64,000 nt of DNA. Origin: Ceriagrion tenellum (Eukaryota; Arthropoda; Insecta; Odonata; Coenagrionidae). The position numbers and the translations under genes were made by a program. Below, piece by piece: positions 32,925 to 43,858 of this stretch (positions within the stretch are counted from its first letter, which is position 1; each line of letters begins with the position of its first letter). Location: contig OY720640.1 of NCBI GenBank assembly GCA_963169105.1, forward strand, positions 61,753,527 through 61,817,526, given 5' to 3'. The notes beneath the pieces are model-generated. The model made no database searches and was not told the origin of the DNA. It was given only the letters and a program-made list of their open reading frames with translations.

Positions 32925-34540
32925 GTGAGCCGCTATTCCAAGTAGCAATGGTTATATCTTAATGTGTTTTTGTGGTGATTATGGAAAATAGTTTACATTA
33001 CCATTCGGAATATTTTTAAATATCAGTATTTCATGTATCAATCAAATTCTTTTTCAGGGTCTAACTTCTTTTTTGATATACTATGAACGTCCGGACGTCG
33101 ATGGGCCTAAGCTTTGCGAATATGACAAATGCCCTATCAATGAAAATGATCTACCTGGACTTAAAAGAGTTTTAGGTAAAGCATTGGGTGAAAAAGGTTT
33201 AGTGAGGAAGAGGAGACAGCTTTTTATGATGGATCAAACTCGTGTTCATATCGATGATGTCGAAGGACTGGGGCAGTTTGTGGAACTGGAGGTTAGGTTT
33301 TAATTAAATTTTGTTACATGAATGTACTAAAACCATGTTCAAACGTTAATGTTTTGTACATATAATTTAAATTTTCAAATTCTTGGGGATATACTTGGGG
33401 AGTATCTCTCTGTATACCATCAATATGCAGGTTGACCGGTTGGAGCTAATTTTAGATTACTTTTGTGCAATCCATTCGATTCCATCGATGGAGATTTGAT
33501 CTGACAAATCTGTTCACTCTTATGGAAAAATTCGAGCATTTTGCGTAGCTTAATTCTATTAGATTCTTTGGACTTTAAACTGGTGGTTAAAATTTAATAC
33601 TACTGAGAAAAAGGCTGTATATTGGTGCAGCAATTGAGGCAATGCTGCTAGCCTGCACCTGTATACACTTTATACAGGGCAGCATATATACTTCATGATA
33701 TTTCAAGGTGAGGTGCTACATTGGCATATAGGCTGGGTAAGCTGTGGCATACTTGATTACTATAACTGAGTTTTAATTACAATTTGACTTCAAATTTTTT
33801 CCGTGTTTGGTATATGAAATAAATTTTCTTATTATTCCACTTTTGATGTTGTGTACATACCTGGCAAAATTCAAAGGTTTTCACCTTTGCTTTAATTCTA
33901 TATTTTCCTCCCTTCGTTATTACTATATATTCTCGACATTTTTATGATTTGATGTGTAAATGAGGTTATTTACTTTTCATTACTCTATCTTTGGGGAATA
34001 ATTTCACATGCTGTGCTACCCTCTCTGTCATGGCACCGATGATGTGGGCCAAACCTTTCAATCAATTTAGGCACACCATTGCTCTTATGTACTACTTGCT
34101 GCAAAAGTGGATCTAGCTCATAATCTAACTTGGCATCCTAATGTCAAATAAGGATTAACATTGTTCATGCCGTGCCTGTGTGAGGATAGTGCTCGTATGG
34201 AACTTCATAAGGATACTAGAACAAATATTACCCATTTCTTCATGCAGTTAGTCTTTATTTTGTTTCTGCCAGTGACTATCATTGTGATGTGTTCCCATCA
34301 AGCCCATATTTCATTGGATTATTTATTTAAAATGCCAGTGAAAATGGCAACTATGAATGCATATCTAACATTTGTAAACTGATTTAGGGTTTAATTATGA
34401 TGAAATTTCAGGTCGCCCTGAGTGAGCAAGAGTCACTTGAAGATGGCAAAAAAATTGCAGAATCCTTGATGGCTGAACTTGGTGTTCATGAAGATGACTT
34501 ATTAAGTGGAGCATATTTTGATTTGCTGGCTAAGAAATAG
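32769..34540 (+). CDS. CYTH-domain protein, copy 2 (3 exons, 172 residues)
   Basis: Exons 32769-32924, 33058-33291 and 34412-34540. Exon lengths (156, 234 and 129 nt) and intron phases (0, 0) are identical to copy 1, and about two thirds of residues match by eye (exon 1 about 75%, exon 2 about 67%, exon 3 about 60%). Motifs: MARNVEIKAR, IEQEDVFYQ, SAGRLKLR, LIYYERPD, DQTRVHIDDVEGLGQFVELE, DLLSGAYFDLL. The upstream frame can be read from a TTG six bases earlier, but the ATG at 32769 aligns with copy 1. The DNA just upstream (32711-32755) is CpG-rich (GCGCGGCGCG), plausibly a promoter. Both copies are intact, so neither is an evident pseudogene. Substrate undetermined: thiamine triphosphate, tripolyphosphate or another triphosphate. 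Confidence 0.93.
33058..33291 (+). CDS. CYTH copy 2, exon 2
   Basis: 78 codons; acceptor TTCTTTTTCAG, donor GTTAGG. The intron before it is only 133 bp. Confidence 0.92.
34412..34540 (+). CDS. CYTH copy 2, exon 3
   Basis: 42 codons plus TAG; acceptor GAAATTTCAG. Confidence 0.93.
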   Translation, partial: VALSEQESLEDGKKIAESLMAELGVHEDDLLSGAYFDLLAKK

Positions 34541-36187
34541 CCTATAGAAAAGAAAGTGATATCAATTATCATAAGCTTAAAGCTTTGGAAAGTTTTCTTT
34601 GGGTAAAATCAGTGGAAATATGTGAAGCTGATATTTTTTCTTGGGCTTAAGAAGAGATGTTGCTGAAAAAATATTCTCAATCAATCAAGGTACATACATA
34701 TTTTTCATACACTATGAGCTTATATCTGCTGCGTGTCTTTGTTGAAGTGTGTGGTGTGTAAGTCAAGCAGTCAAGTAAAGGATGATATCTAGTTTTTTTT
34801 ATTCTCTGATGTAACTTAGGCTTATTGGTGATTAGTTACATTCCTCATTAAGAATTTTAGGGAGTATATTGAGAGTTAATTGCTAATAGCTGGTATTTTC
34901 TTGAAGTGTGGACATTTTTCAAGATTTTTTTTACATTTTAAGACTTTGTGATGAAGTGTAAATTGGGTGAAATTGTTGTAGTAGTTGACTAGAAAAATGT
35001 ATATGTAAGCTCTGTTGGGAAGGATTTTAATTGCATGCAGGATTGAAATTCTTCCCAATGAGAATAGTGAACGTACGTGCAAGTGCAAAAACAAGTAATG
35101 GCTACCTGATAGTTAATGTAATACCAACCCTCATTCATCGACTGTTTATTGAGATGTTAGTCAGGCAATGGGCAGTTAAATTTTACTGGTGATGACATCC
35201 TAATTCTTCTATCATACATATATTACATGGCATGGCACTAAAATACTCTTACAACATAATCCAACAAATGCACTGATTTTTCACAGTCACAATCTTTGTC
35301 AGTCGACAGGAAATAGTATCAATAATTTTTCATAATAATGAGTGTTTTCATCAATAAATCATTTTTCTGGTGAAGAAAATGATATTTATTGATAACAAAG
35401 AGCTTAAGAATGAAATGCATGTCGATTTATCAAAATTTTGTGCATTTTTGTGCCCTTAGGATTCATTAATGTCCTGTTCATTTTATCATCTTTCTTTTTT
35501 CTAGAATTACTTTTCATTTGTGTTGATTTCGAACAATGGAATTGTTTTTTCATCTGAATTGACTGGCTGATCAAGTTGTCTACGTTTTATATGTTAAAAG
35601 TGCAGGGGAAACTAATCTGAAATGTATCATAATATTCTTGTGATCCCTATGATGCTTATAGTATATCACTTCTCGTGTATCTTATTCATTTTCTCATGCT
35701 TCCTACTTAATACTCTTATGTAAGTAACATAATTGAGGAAATCAATCGGGAGGCTAGGTTATCCATGCCGAGTTCTTTTAGATAATTCATTTAAGATTAT
35801 GTGTTCTGTCACTTTTGTGACTTGGCTCACTAAGGTGAGTGTTGTGTGCATGATGTTTCTATTACCCCAAAGTTGATAAAATTCTTAATGTTTGGGTATT
35901 CTCACATTGGTTATTTCTACTGACTACACTTTGTCCTGAAGACTCCTCTTGAAACATGGACACACTGTTGTCAGAAGTAATAACCCACTCTGTGAGTTCC
36001 TGAAAAGTGGAGGAAATCTTTGGTCTGGAAATAAATCATCCAATTGATTGTAATTAAAATATTTTCAAAGCCTTTGGGGAAAATGAAACCATTTAAACTT
36101 TGGAAATCGGTTCTATCAAACATACCTTTTAGAACCTATTTATACAGGAAAGATAAACATCCCTCAAAACTGGCCTTGAAGGAAGAT
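34541..36187. other. 3' flank of the CYTH pair, nothing recognised
   Basis: AT-rich, no coding or repeat similarity recognised. Confidence 0.5.
35353..35358 (+). other. Candidate polyadenylation signal of CYTH copy 2
   Basis: AATAAA about 813 nt after the stop codon, a spacing like that of copy 1. Inferred only. Confidence 0.25.
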
Positions 36188-36370
36188 GGCTTGGTGATGT
36201 TATAGGCTAACACATCAGACCGGCAATTGGGAGATCTGGGTTTTATTTCCAGTCAAATGTTTTTTTCATGGTGAGTCAAAATCAGTCAAATGATTTTTTC
36301 ATGGCGAATTTCAACCCTTGGTGTATATGCATCCTAGGGAGTGACTTTGTACCATGTGATTTGAACATAG
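36188..36370 (+). repeat. tRNA-derived SINE
   Basis: GGTGATGTTATAGGCTAACA fits an A box and D arm, CATCAGACCGGCAATTGGGA an anticodon region, and GATCTGGGTTTTATTTCC a decayed B box (36233-36250). Downstream, GTCAAATG-(A/T)TTTTTTCATGG is directly repeated at about 36253 and 36286. Confidence 0.6.
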
Positions 36371-37504
36371 ACTGATTGGAAATTGGGTAAGATAAAATGA
36401 AAATGTGTATTTTTGACCTCATAAGTTTAGATTTCTTAGGCAAGAAAAGTAGAAACTTCGTAGCTTCATAAGTTCAGATCTGTAACGACTCTTCTTAAAA
36501 TCCCCCGGGAAAGTGCATGGTCTTTCTCCTGCAATGACTATTACTGGCACACTAAATGGTGTACACCCAAACAGAGAGCATTTGTTGGGGTTGTGACTAA
36601 TGTAGAGGTCTTGCCACAACTGGTGGTGACCAGCTGAGAGTTTAATTGATTGGAAGGATGGTGGTGTTTGATTGAGTCTTCCGAGGGTAGGATGATGGCC
36701 AAAACATTGGTCATCCATCAGGTAAAGGAGCACAGCTTGACTTGGATCTGATGTCTGCTAATAAAAGTAAATGGTGAGATTGCTACTTACACGCCTAGGG
36801 CTTGTGTAGAACCAATCAAGATAATTCTTTGTTCAGCTAACTAGGGAATCTTGTGGTACATTCTCGAAGGGTTAGAGATTTTGGTGTATTTAACCTACTC
36901 AATGTTATGAATGAGTCTTCCTGATCAATGTATTCTGGTTGGAATACTGTTAGTGGATTTGAAAAATGTGATTAAAGATGCATAAAACTCGTATGTTATC
37001 CATTTGCATGGTTAAAATTGTCAAATCTCAAATCATTCCATGTTGTACCCTGCAAGGTGTAACCTTTCAAAATCTGTGTTGAACTTATTTCACTCTATCC
37101 CCTCCAGTGTATGGTGGGATGCATCTTCTCCTTGTGTCCAGATAAATGATTGTCAACATATTCTCTGTGATACTGGTCTCATAGTCTGGGTAATAATTGG
37201 TAATATTCACAGATATGCATTATTTTCTATGCTGGCCTCATACATGTATTTTCACTTCTAACGACTACCTTTGTTTAACGAATTCTTTCCCGTGTGTGTA
37301 AATTCTTGGTCATACTCCAGAGCTTGCTAAGATTCTGTAGAAACTACCTAGTTGTTTTGTCCAGACTAAAAATAGCTGTCCTGAAGTTATGATAATGGCA
37401 CCATTTGGAATTAATTTCAGTAGCAAAATTCCTGCGAAGAATAATGGTTAATGTCCTCGCTGTATTGCTTGCAATATTTCCTGATGACTTTTAACTCCTG
37501 TGAA
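36371..37504. other. Unassigned sequence with a 104-codon minus ORF
   Basis: 36733-36419 (minus) is open for 104 codons without a recognisable domain; it has Cys-containing stretches but no repeat or exon signals. Not called as a gene. Confidence 0.3.
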
Positions 37505-38330
37505 TGGAGTGCATCTACATCTACTTACTACCATACAAGCCACCACAAGGGTGTTTGGCAGAGGGTGACTTATCACCAACATGAACTAGAGTGAAGTAAT
37601 TAACTTTCACCAACATGCACTCCACTGCGGGTATTCTACAAATGCTACAGAAGCTACTTATCTATAATGTAACTATGCAATTGTGACACATAAATCATGG
37701 AGGGAACATGCAAAATATGGTGTCAAAACTTCTCGGCAGCTTAGGAACATGCATTGGGGGCATATGAATTAATTTGATGCACTACCTGTCAACTAACCTA
37801 CTTCAAAGTCTAAACGCAGCCTTTGTGGTTTCTTGTCGACTGGAAAAAATGACATTTCAAACCTTCCTGTTCTACAATCTATTTCCCTTATGTTATTCTT
37901 GTGATCTGATTTACTGCAGTATTTTGGAGTTCGTAAGATATTGATTACTTCATTGGAAAAAATTTGGTTTTGAATTTACATAAAAGATTGAGTCTAATTT
38001 TCAATCAACCGTCTGAAAGCGATTCCCATCCAAGGGTTTGCAAGAGGTCAGTTACAGTAATGAGACTATCATAATGGCCTTTCACGTATCTTACTGACCT
38101 TCTCTGCATGTGTTCCAACTCCATTTTTAAGCCTACCACATGAAGATCCTGAAACTTGGCAGTGTATTTATTCTAAGTGAGGTCTAACAAGGGAGCGGTA
38201 GCTGATTCCAATGTGTTGTACCAGGTTTGTATTAATCCTGTGTAAACTGAGACCTGGTTTCACTGCGTAGGTATACATTGGAGGAAATTTCGAATTGTAT
38301 TGTGATACAATCTAGTTTCCTATGGTGCTA
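37505..38330 (-). repeat. LINE family A, 3' part
   Basis: On the minus strand, about 38210-37990 reads AYRSLVRPHLE, then LEHMQRRSVRYVKGHYDS, then VTDLLQTLGWESL: the post-RT block homologous to bases 1-180. A long 3' UTR then ends in CACCCTTGTGGTGGCTTGTA followed by GTAAGTAGATGTAGATG (complement of about 37508-37525), the same tail as the plus-strand copies. Stops and frame changes are present. Confidence 0.8.
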
Positions 38331-40123
38331 AGTGTGCCTTTGTTGTAGTGCCATAATCGCAGCAATTGTATTTACGCCAAGCGTGTTGCATTCCTCCCAG
38401 GATATTGTGGCCATGGTTATATAAGTCTCTGACGCCCTCGCATGGATGTAGCTGGAGAGAGGATTGGGGGTGGCTTCCCCCCCAGAACGCGGTATTTCTT
38501 TCCAAATCTGCTTTACGGAGTTAGACAGGATGATGCCCTGCCTTCTAGCATATATCAACGGCCACAGATGGGTATCCTGCCCCTTCCTAACGTAAATCCT
38601 GTCACGCTCTTGTGCCCTGGTGTGGCGAAGTTCCGATCCTAGATGCCTATAATGGCAAAGGTCAACGTATACGGCATTCAGGGTGGCTGCAGCGGTGGTC
38701 GTGAGTCGTTGAGTGCTTATTTTATAATTTTTCAAGTTAGTCGAAAAAGTACTTGGATCCTTTTTCATGCATGTACACATTTTTTTGCTGTAAAATTCAA
38801 CATATATACAGTAATGAAAGTGATGCAATAATTATATTTTACATGGAAGCATGTTTTCGTTGCCGTATTCGGAATTTTGGCGAAAATTATTTTTGTATTT
38901 TTTTCGCATTTGTATCTCGGTAATTGACTTTAACCAACCGTTAGTTATATTACGGTCGTTCTGACTCTGTTAAACAAACAATGATACCCCATGGGTCCCT
39001 GCGTTTGCTTCAACTTGGCGTATGAGTAGCATATGACCGCTAATGAAATTATCCGAAACCGTTTTGAGATAAGTTTTGGAGTGATTTATGTGTATTTAAA
39101 TTCTCTCGTTTTGCAGGAAATCCGTGCCTTGAATAGTATTTTTCTTTAAATATTATCTTATAAATTGTTGTTTTCGTGTATTATAAGGCTACTGATTCAA
39201 ATAACGTCGAATAAAAAAATCAACCGTTAAAATTATATTTCATTTTTATTTGGTGTACCTGTAGATGTTTTAACTAAGATTCGCCGTTCTGGGCGTAGGC
39301 GAAAATCGCTCAAGCCACCTCAAGTAGCTATCACATGCTCATTACCATGCGTTTGCAAATACCTTCACAATATGTCAGTTCCTCTATCATTATCCTACTA
39401 CCACTCATCTACCATTCCCTCGAAGTCTTAGGTTTACATACATTCCCGAACCATTTGACGTATTTGCGTGAATGGTGAGATTTGTGTCATAGTTGAGGGA
39501 ATCACCGACACCACAAAGCCGTGCAGTTAATTACACGGGATGTATACATGTTGGTTTTCTCCCGAGGGTTTGGTCGTATTTGCGTCATCGGGGTATTTGG
39601 ATTGTGGTAAGGTTCCGGCGTCAATTCGCTCGCACGTCACGAGTGACGCTCCCTTAAAATTTGAGTGTATTTATAGCTACGGATTCGCTAAATCTGCATT
39701 TTCACGGCGTATTTCTCGACTTAAGGATAATTTGCCTATCACCTGAAGTGTCGCGGGAGGATTGAGTGCCGGAAATCTCAGAAGTCATTTAGAGGGCTGA
39801 AAATCCCCTTGCGGCACTTGCGTCATTCGGCTTGTCGTCTCCATTTTCACGCCCCAACCGTCGAAATATGGCATTTTTGACGTCATCCCGTCACCTTCCT
39901 TGCCCTGCGGTGCGTCAAGTAGCGTCCCATGACCTCAAAGGTCTCGTGTGGACCGGCCAATTGTACGCGCGGCTTGGAGCGGACGAGCTGTAATCTCCTC
40001 CCACCTGCGTCACCGTCACGACGCACTGTTCTCCGCTTCGCTTTTGGTCAACGCCAAGCGGCCGGGGGAACGTGCGAGGTTGGCCTGCACGGTACTTCGT
40101 TGATGCAGATGTCTGAGGTGGCG
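38331..40123. other. Unassigned; GC-rich patch at 39.4-40.1 kb
   Basis: Minus frame 38828-38328 (166 codons) has no recognisable domain. A GC- and CpG-richer patch at about 39720-40110 ends with CCTGCACGGTACTTCGTTGA, resembling a decayed family A tail (about 40084-40110). Confidence 0.35.
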
Positions 40124-40276
40124 GGGATAGAAGAATTAACGCTGCAATTCCACATGGTAATAAATTTATTGACACCACCGGTTTCGCCGCAGAGCAGCAT
40201 CATCAGGTGGCGGCGAAATCGGTCGTGTCAATCAATCCATAACCATGTGGAATTGCAGTGTTCATTCTTCTATCCC
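40124..40276. mobile_element. Foldback MITE with 35-bp arms
   Basis: Outer arms 40124-40158 and 40242-40276 match at 33 of 35 positions. Inner arms 40171-40190 (GACACCACCGGTTTCGCCGC) and 40210-40229 match at 18 of 20. The minus-strand loop reads CACCTGATGATGCTGCTCTG and then GCGGCGAAACC. No transposase. Confidence 0.8.
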
Positions 40277-41977
40277 TGATATCAAGGAATTCCACCAAGT
40301 AAGGCCTAAAACTATCTTCTAAATCTAAGGTGGCGGTGAATATGGGTCATTAAGTGCACTTTAGATCATTTTTTTAACTAAGCCGGAAAAAATATTGGAC
40401 GTAAGTCTTTTATTGTGCCTGTTTATGCCCAGGAACGCGCCATACAGGCAATAATAGAGACTTTGCAAGAATTATTTTAATTTAAATTATAATAATTTAT
40501 CACATTTATTAAATTATTATAATTTATCGTTGGAGAATATTATGACTAGAGTTTTCGGCGCGGTGTTCGAAATTTAGGCCAGAAAATATTTAAATGCTTC
40601 TTTTTCGAACATTGGTCTCTGTGTGACTCCTTGATATTGGTTAGCAATAATTATAGTCATAAAAATGAATTATTTTACGTTTAGAGAAATATGTGTTCAT
40701 AGTAATCAATTTATTACAAAATTTGTCAATACCTTAAGGCCATGCGTTACAAACGTGTGCTAAGTTTTACGCCAATCGGTTCATTAACAAAAATCGCCTC
40801 GACCACCTTCGCTGTCAAACGTCGATGTAGTTAGAGCGGGATGTAATTTCATGAAAAATTCAATGAAATATGGCTTCAGCCTGATTAAAAACCACTGATT
40901 TTTGTAACAATACCAAAACGGGCACTATCCGTGCCAGTATTCGAAATATTTGCCAAAAATATATGCAGTTTTCCTTAGGAAATGTAACAGCTTAGCGCTA
41001 CAGGGAGACATTTTTTTTAATGATGTGGCTTTGACGTGTGGATTGCGTTAGAAATTTAACAGCGTGTAGTTAATCTTCCATCTCTTCTATTTAAAAAAAT
41101 TTTTTCTCTATATAAAAAAATCCTCAATTTTGAGGGCAATGTCGGGCCGCAGCATGAAATGAATGAGTCTTCTTAATACCTTGAATGTATATAAATAGTT
41201 GATAATCTGAGAATTTCGGTGATGAACAACTAATTTTTGCCTTTTTAATTTGGAAAACTTATACTTTGTATGTCTTCTAGCTGCTCAATTTAATATTCTA
41301 ATATGGTCTCTATCAGGGTTGGGTTGAAAGGGCCGCAGCCCTTAGCCCTAACTATCCGAGGGGGCCCCATCGCGAAATGGTCCCGGGTTCCATGAGCTCA
41401 AATTCCTGCCCTGGTCTCTACGTAGAAAAGAGAATATCTTTCTCAAAATATTCTATTACGCCATTTAACTCGTTTATTCATCTATTGAAAAACCGCACCC
41501 TCTTTTTGATACGAGCGAAGAAAATCATACCTTTCCCCACTGACTTTTCTCATATATAGCGTGAAATTGTGTGGTTTTTTTAACGCAAGTATGGGGAAAA
41601 TATTTATCTGTTTACCATCAATATAGACCTCTCGAAAAACTGTTTATGATGCGAGGACATTTAGGGAATCGAGTTAACTCAAAATATTTTGCTCTCTACC
41701 GTGTTATTACTGGAGTTGAAAGCAAATCACTGCAATGATTAGTCAAAATGTGGTAGTTCAATAAAAATGCCGCTGCAATCGGCTTATGACTGGAAAAGAG
41801 TTCTATAAAAATAAAGTTAGAATTTTTTTTTGCAGATTTTGTGACTTAACTTCGATGTAATTAGCTTAGGCATGAGCTCAGCGAAAGCAAATATTTTTCT
41901 ATAAAGCAATCAAGAAAATTGAATTGAGGAATGATTTGACTGACAGCATCGCTAGGAATCTTCTTTAATCAGCTGAA
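40277..41977. other. AT-rich intergenic sequence, nothing recognised
   Basis: No coding or repeat similarity recognised. GGGGGCCCC near 41352 is a small GC-rich island. Confidence 0.5.
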
Positions 41978-42044
41978 AACTCGGGGTTGATATGGAAACT
42001 AAGTCCATGGTTCCCACCTGAAAAGCCGGGTTCGAATCCCGACA
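41978..42044 (+). repeat. tRNA-derived SINE head
   Basis: A strong B box and T arm, GCCGGGTTCGAATCCCGA (42024-42041). Upstream, TTGATATGG and TCCATGGTTCCCACC resemble the D arm and variable region of a tRNA-like head. It is abruptly joined to a reversed family A LINE tail at 42046. Acceptor-stem pairing is not convincing, so it is not called as a functional tRNA. Confidence 0.5.
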
Positions 42045-42045
42045 T

Positions 42046-42420
42046 CTACATCTACTTATTACCCTGAAAGTCATGACAAGGTTGTTTGGGAGGGGGTGAC
42101 TTATCATCAACGTAAACTACAGTGAAGAAATTTACTTTCACCAACAAGCACCGCAGAATCGGTATGCTACAAATGCTATCGGAACTACTAAAATAATCTA
42201 TAATCTAACTTTGTAAACGCGATACAAGAGTCATGCACGGAACATGCAAAAGATGGTGTGACCACTATTCGGCATATTTAGAAACATGCATTTGGGGCAT
42301 ATGAATAAATCAGCTAACCTACTTCAATCTATTTCCCTTATTTTATTCTCATGATACGATCTACCGCAACGGTAATGGATAGTACTTTAACTGTAGTTCT
42401 CTGCTGAAAGGGTGGTAATG
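42046..42420 (-). repeat. LINE family A, 3' UTR fragment
   Basis: Starts (in + coordinates) with CATCTACATCTACTTATTAC and GTTGTTTGGGAGGGGGTGAC, and follows the 3' UTR of the 37505-38330 copy through GGAACATGCAAAAGATGGTG and GCATTTGGGGCATATGAAT. No coding part. Confidence 0.75.
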
Positions 42421-42629
42421 TTTATGTAAAATAGGTAAACGATTAACGTATAATGAGTTCTCAATTCATTGCTTCTGTTTACATGTAACAAAACCGGATA
42501 GGATAATTTAGGGAAAACTGCCCTTGCTTTCGATGAGAAATCACGAAGGTTTTTCTTGGATTGGATATTTGGAGAGGCTATCGACAGCGTAGGTCATTTG
42601 TGCCATATGGGTCAGGTAAGGAAGGGTGG

Positions 42630-42712
42630 ATAGTAGAGTGCCGGGGAGCGCTATTGCGCTCCTCCTGTCTCTCGCGAAAAGTGCCAGGAGCGCCATAGCG
42701 CTTCTCCCGCAA
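42630..42712. repeat. Two tandem GC-rich hairpins
   Basis: AGTGCCGGGGAGCGCTATTG with GCGCTCCTCC, then about 45 nt on AGTGCCAGGAGCGCCATAG with CGCTTCTCC. Each folds GGAGCGC against GCGCTCC or GCGCTTC with a 4-nt loop. They stand out from the AT-rich surroundings. Confidence 0.6.
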
Positions 42713-42721
42713 TGTCCCTCT

Positions 42722-42890
42722 TAGATGCTGGTATTTCACTGATTGTTCACAGATGGCACCTAAATCATTTGATCAGATTAACAAGATTAGAGAGATAAAT
42801 TGTCGTACCGATAGATTTAAAATGTGATTTTTCCCGCGTACAATAAGAGAGAACAATAGGCAGCGTAGCAAAGGGATAGATAGGTGAAAT
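42722..42890 (+). repeat. LINE family A, C-terminal fragment
   Basis: Translation of about 42770-42860 gives NKIREINCRTDRFKM, a stop, then FFPRTIRENNR, matching the block at 240-325. Confidence 0.7.
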
Positions 42891-43074
42891 ATAGTTTGTA
42901 GTCTGTAGTGAATGATGTATGCTATCTAGCATGCATGCTATATAGCAACGCTATCACATTGTAGATTAAATTATAGGCTTAACCTAAAGCCTAACCTTAA
43001 CCTAGCCTTAAGCTAAATTTCATTTCTCTGACGTCATAAAAAACATACTATTAACCCCCTGTACTACGGCCGAT

Positions 43075-43290
43075 TACATCGCGCCAATAAAATTAGAGAG
43101 ATAGATAATAGAGCCGATAGGTATAAAATGTCATTTTTTCCGCGTACCATTCGGGACCATAACAGCTGTAATCGTCATGAATAGTGCGATTTGTGATATT
43201 AGCAAGTCTGTAGATCTTTCTTGCCTGGTGTGGAAGCACCCCTTGCCACACACCCTTTGTGTGGCTTGCAGGGTATGACGTAGATGCATC
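43075..43290 (+). repeat. LINE family A, 3' end
   Basis: ANKIREIDNRADRYKMSFFP and RTIRDHNSC at about 43082-43165, then a tail GTGTGGCTTGCAGGGTATGA with CGTAGATGCATC at about 43259-43290. Confidence 0.75.
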
Positions 43291-43399
43291 TAATAACAAC
43301 CAATAATCCCTCTCTTATTATGTAGATACTAACCATCTAGCTGCATGTGACCCTTTTATCTAGCATGTCTCCAATAAATATCCTAGTTTTATGTCAATA

Positions 43400-43475
43400 G
43401 TGCATGTTTGGTGATCCTCACCCCTTGCCACACACCCTGGTGGCTCGCAGGGTATTACGTAGACATAGATGCAGA
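43400..43475 (+). repeat. LINE family A, tail only
   Basis: TTGCCACACACCCTGGTGGC and TCGCAGGGTATTACGTAGAC, the same 3' terminus as the neighbouring copy about 180 bp to the left. Confidence 0.65.
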
Positions 43476-43660
43476 TTTTGTAAAAAAATCGTCAAATATA
43501 TTGAAAAGGTGAGACCACATAATAAAGTTTTCCTTGAGTTTTTTAATATTTACCTTCACTTGTATTTGAGACAATTTTTTTCCTAAACTACTGCAAAACC
43601 AGCAAAAATGCCTGGGCAATTTTAGCATAGTACCTAGAAAATCGGTTGGCACTCAAAAGG

Positions 43661-43858
43661 TTAAAGATAGGCGCCAATGGGACCACATTTTAACGTCTCA
43701 TCCGACAGATGGAGTACTGCACTTGAAGAGCCCTCCTTAAGACAATAGTCGGGATCGGGTTTTCTCTTAAAATCATCCTCCTTTGCAAGGATTTTAACCC
43801 TGGCCGTCCGTATGGCTAGCCAGTACTCTAGCCACCACACCAACCCGATCCCCAAGAC
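43661..43858 (-). repeat. tRNA-derived SINE with conserved 3' domain
   Basis: On the minus strand: GGGTTGGTGTGGTGGCTAG and AGTACTGGC form the A box region (43818-43848), and CCAGGGTTAAAATCC the B box (43789-43803). The body follows, ending with CGGATGAGACGTTAAAATG and TGGTCCC, a GACGTTAAA...GGTCCC domain seen in SINEs of diverse invertebrates (recalled, not searched). The 5' end is near 43858. Confidence 0.8.

Noticed and set aside
38328..38828. 166-codon minus-strand frame
   Set aside because: No domain, no splice signals, adjacent to LINE sequence; likely chance or an unrecognised repeat.
42024..42041. Functional tRNA gene suggested by GGTTCGAATCC
   Set aside because: Only the T arm is convincing; acceptor and anticodon stems do not pair. 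Treated as a SINE head.
42970..43012. Telomere-like CCTAA/TAACC tract
   Set aside because: Only a few irregular units (AACCT, CCTAA) amid other sequence; too short and degenerate for insect TTAGG telomeric repeat.
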